A stretch of 64,000 nucleotides of DNA from Mesorhizobium escarrei (lineage in GTDB: Bacteria; Pseudomonadota; Alphaproteobacteria; Rhizobiales; Rhizobiaceae). Under the pieces are notes generated by a model. The model had not been told where the DNA came from. It ran no database searches and saw nothing but the letters and a program-made list of their open reading frames with translations. The position numbers and the translations under genes were made by a program. Below, piece by piece: positions 62,131-64,000 of this stretch. The stretch lies in NCBI RefSeq assembly GCF_935825525.1, contig NZ_CAKXZT010000136.1:114450-178449 (forward strand). Direction: 5' to 3'. Every line of letters starts with the position of its first letter. Within the stretch, counting starts at the first letter, position 1.

Positions 62131-62520
62131 TTAATCGGCAATGCCGTCGCCGTCCGGGTCCTGACCTTCGCCATCCCCGGCTTCGCCGTTCTCGTCATGC
62201 TCGAGCGCGAGGACCCTCACGACCTCGCCGGAAGCCGCGTCGACGGCAACCTCCTGCTGCGCACCGTCGGGTGTCACCACCTCGACGTGGAAGAAGGGCG
62301 CGGTGGCCGTTCCCGCGTGCCTCTCGAAGGACACGGAGGATGTCTTGCCGCCGATTTTGGCTTCCGCGGCCTGTGCGGCCTGGACTGCGGTGACCTTAGC
62401 TGCGAGCAAAGCGTTCGCGTCTGCCGCTTCGTCGCCTCCGCCATTGTTCTCGGCCCAAGCGCTGCCGCCCGCGACAAGGCTGGTGGCGAGCAGCGTGCCG
62501 CAGAGGATATTGTACTTCAT
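62131..62520 (-). CDS. exported PepSY-domain protein
   Basis: 129 residues. Signal peptide MKYNILCGTLLATSLVAGGS, cleavage after AWA. A PepSY domain spans about residues 40-105 (AAQAAEAKIGGKTSSVSFER, VEVVTPDGAQQEVAVDAASG). The tail is highly acidic (EHDENGEAGDGEGQDPDGDG) and resembles a calcium-binding DxDxDG stretch. Such proteins are periplasmic and often linked to redox or metal-responsive membrane proteins. Confidence 0.85.
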   Translation of the reverse strand: MKYNILCGTLLATSLVAGGSAWAENNGGGDEAADANALLAAKVTAVQAAQAAEAKIGGKTSSVSFERHAGTATAPFFHVEVVTPDGAQQEVAVDAASGEVVRVLALEHDENGEAGDGEGQDPDGDGIAD

Positions 62521-62652
62521 TCACTGTCTCCTTGGTCGAGGGAGCACCACGCTCCGCTCGATCTGGAAGGTGACCGCGCACCCTGTCGAGCGCCTGTCCG
62601 GAACAATACGGTTCGGTAATGTCGCGTTGGGCGGTGGCACGTGCCGGTAATC

Positions 62653-63024
62653 CTAACCGGGGCCGAGCGAGCGCAGGTATGCAATGATGTCTGCGCGATC
62701 GCTGGCATTCGGCACGCCGATCGCCATCGTTGTGCCTGGAAGGAATTTGGTCGGACCGGCGAGGTAGGCGTCGATCGAAACGTCGTCCCAGACGATGTTG
62801 GAGCTTGCCATCGCACGCGAGTATCTGGCGCCGTCGACTTTGCCGGCGGCGCGCCCGAACACGCCAGCCAAAGAAGGACCAGCTTTGTTCTCGCCAGTGG
62901 TGGTGTGGCAGCCACTACATCGCGTGAACAGCTTTTGACCGCGGGCTGCGTCGCCGTCCGCCATGGCGGGCGAAGCGGGAAGAGCCAATGCAATGGCGGC
63001 GAAGGCAAGCGATCGAAGTCGCAT
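62653..63024 (-). CDS. class I cytochrome c
   Basis: 123 residues. Signal peptide to about residue 22 (ASPAMA), haem site CSGCH with the usual KAGPSLAGVFGRAAG after it, and the distal Met in PGTTMAIGV; ends DIIAYLRSLGPG. This is the soluble cytochrome c2/c550 pattern. It could carry electrons in the same chain as the oxidase, though it is 24 kb away. Confidence 0.92.
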   Translation of the reverse strand: MRLRSLAFAAIALALPASPAMADGDAARGQKLFTRCSGCHTTTGENKAGPSLAGVFGRAAGKVDGARYSRAMASSNIVWDDVSIDAYLAGPTKFLPGTTMAIGVPNASDRADIIAYLRSLGPG

Positions 63025-63172
63025 GTTTCCTCATTGGGCCGAGGTGACGGCCTTAGATGTTCTCAAACTTGTGGTTCTTGACCGGCAGTCGCGGACGCGC
63101 TGGCCAGTTGCGGCAAAGATAGCGTTGAGCACCGCCGGCGCGGCAACACTTCAGCTCGTGCCATCGCTATTC

Positions 63173-63799
63173 ATGGCGAAGGCATGCGGGAATCGACCGA
63201 TGGAAGCGCTCGCGACGGCGTCCGGATTCGCCGCCTGGATATATTCGCTGTACGGCGGTGCGTATGGTGATGCGGACGATCGAGAACGCGGGAAGGAAGT
63301 CGAGCAGGAGGTCCTGGAGCGAAGGCGACGCGCCGCGTCATGTAATGACAGCAGTTTTCTGCGCGCAATGCAGCTAAATTGGCGGCTGGTTCATAACGGC
63401 ATTCAACCACAGTCAGAAGGATCAGCTCCGTATTTCGAAATCGAACACCTGCGGGTCAATGGTGTTCCGCTTCGGGTGTCGCCTGACCTAGTTTACCATA
63501 ACGTTGAGCTGTCGAAGGTGGTAATCGTCGAGATTAAGAACAGCAGGATGATAGTTCCGACGAATCTGTGGCCGAACGTCTGGGCCCAAGTCTGGTGCTA
63601 CGTTGCACTCGATGCGAACACCGTTTCCGTTGTCGGTGAAGTTTGGGGAGACAGGTGGTCTCGAAGTTATGGCACCAGGCGAAGGCGTGTCGCGGGCCAG
63701 CGAATCATTAGCCTTCGAGCATCGGTGCAGCGGGATCCTCGTGCAGCAAGCTATGATCGATTTTTTCGCGAGCTGTTTGCAATCTATTCAAACACATAA
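63173..63799 (+). CDS. orphan PD-(D/E)XK-like protein
   Basis: 208 residues from the ATG at 63173; an in-frame ATG at 63023 would add 50 residues but overlaps the cytochrome start. An N-terminal hydrophobic stretch (SGFAAWIYSLYGGAYG) precedes a nuclease-like core: VSPDLVYHN, then VVIVEIKNS, the spacing of PD-(D/E)XK (Asp ... Glu-x-Lys), and VWAQVWCYVALDA with a Gln after the motif. Reminiscent of Cas4/RecB-like or restriction-type folds, but no partner gene is visible. Codon use and composition are less GC-biased than the neighbours. Confidence 0.6.
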   Translation: MAKACGNRPMEALATASGFAAWIYSLYGGAYGDADDRERGKEVEQEVLERRRRAASCNDSSFLRAMQLNWRLVHNGIQPQSEGSAPYFEIEHLRVNGVPLRVSPDLVYHNVELSKVVIVEIKNSRMIVPTNLWPNVWAQVWCYVALDANTVSVVGEVWGDRWSRSYGTRRRRVAGQRIISLRASVQRDPRAASYDRFFRELFAIYSNT

Positions 63800-64000
63800 C
63801 TCTCTTGGGAGGATATTCCAGAAACGGACTCATCCTGCAGGAGGCCGTTGCGTTACGAGCGGAGGCTCTTGTGAACCCGTAATAGACATTGGAATGTCCG
63901 AGTTGATTTCGTTTGCCGAACGTCGGCTATCTACCAAGCTCGCTCCATAGCCGACCATCTGCTCCCGGCCCCAAAAGGCTGGCGGGCGGCAATGCGCCCC
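63800..64000. other. terminal 200 bases without a gene
   Basis: Nothing supported in this stretch; any gene here would need the sequence beyond the window. Confidence 0.3.

Noticed and set aside
61322..62134. 270-codon plus-strand frame opposite the COG4280-like gene
   Set aside because: Charged low-complexity product with no domain; the minus strand has recognisable membrane protein halves and a coupled downstream gene.
1..64000. CRISPR arrays, tRNA or rRNA genes, transposases, integrases
   Set aside because: Looked for regularly spaced repeats, cloverleaf-type segments and recombinase signatures; none seen by eye.

Overview
The window reads as an accessory part of a high-GC alphaproteobacterial genome, most likely Rhizobiales and Mesorhizobium-like. 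The basis is protein similarity by eye (gentisate enzymes, CUT2 and LIV-type ABC transporters, FadR-type GntR regulators, a second hemA next to a divergent groEL, a FixI-like ATPase, paired LysR genes), plus what looks like a remnant of the 3' end of guaA, a known island target in Mesorhizobium. No rRNA, tRNA, CRISPR array, transposase or integrase gene was found.

Layout. (1) 1-951: 5' part of a SNF2-family helicase with a SWIM zinc finger, cut by the window edge. (2) 1.0-4.3 kb: a small LysR/SDR/NADP-oxidoreductase module bounded by near-identical direct repeats and guaA-end-like sequences. (3) 4.4-13.7 kb: one long minus-strand operon for the gentisate pathway (gentisate dioxygenase, glutathione-dependent maleylpyruvate isomerase, fumarylpyruvate hydrolase) with an MFS carrier, a LysR regulator, two SDRs and an unassigned front end (amidohydrolase, DUF59 protein, alpha/beta hydrolase). 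(4) 13.8-22.4 kb: quinone/electrophile-type genes (quinone oxidoreductase, two SnoaL-like proteins, pirin, DoxX, Tat-exported hydrolase) around two inverted paralogous LysR genes, with a frameshifted SDR and a badly decayed flavin reductase. (5) 23-39 kb: a respiratory block: groEL-hemA, a conserved small protein, SCO copper chaperone, cupredoxin-like protein, metallophosphoesterase, cytochrome c, CcoN, a tri-haem CcoO fusion in place of separate CcoO and CcoP, four tiny membrane proteins, a TauE/SafE-type protein, a copper P-type ATPase, then on the other strand SoxY, SoxZ, cytochrome c and an FccB-like flavoprotein. (6) 39.4-58.6 kb: a sugar/sugar-acid catabolic region with two aldo-keto reductases, a GMC oxidoreductase, a CUT2 sugar transporter, glyoxalase, FAD-linked oxidase, beta-hydroxyacid dehydrogenase, two GntR regulators, a LIV-type transporter and a diketo-acid hydrolase. 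Several promoters share a TTGT-N3-ACAA operator. (7) 59-64 kb: cytochrome b561, a four-repeat membrane protein, a frameshifted membrane protein and its small partner, a PepSY protein, a class I cytochrome c and an orphan PD-(D/E)XK-like protein.

How the parts work together. The gentisate operon should deliver fumarate and pyruvate. The block at 23-39 kb is best read as a sulfide- or thiosulfate-linked electron chain: SoxYZ and the flavoprotein pass electrons to small cytochromes and on to a non-canonical cbb3-type oxidase, with its own copper delivery (SCO, P-type ATPase, possibly the cupredoxin) and haem supply (hemA). This block is the strongest candidate for an under-described system. Four loci carry apparent frameshifts (about 19.4, 20.8-21.3, 59.9 and 61.9 kb), so the window holds decaying genes, or sequence errors that should be checked against reads.
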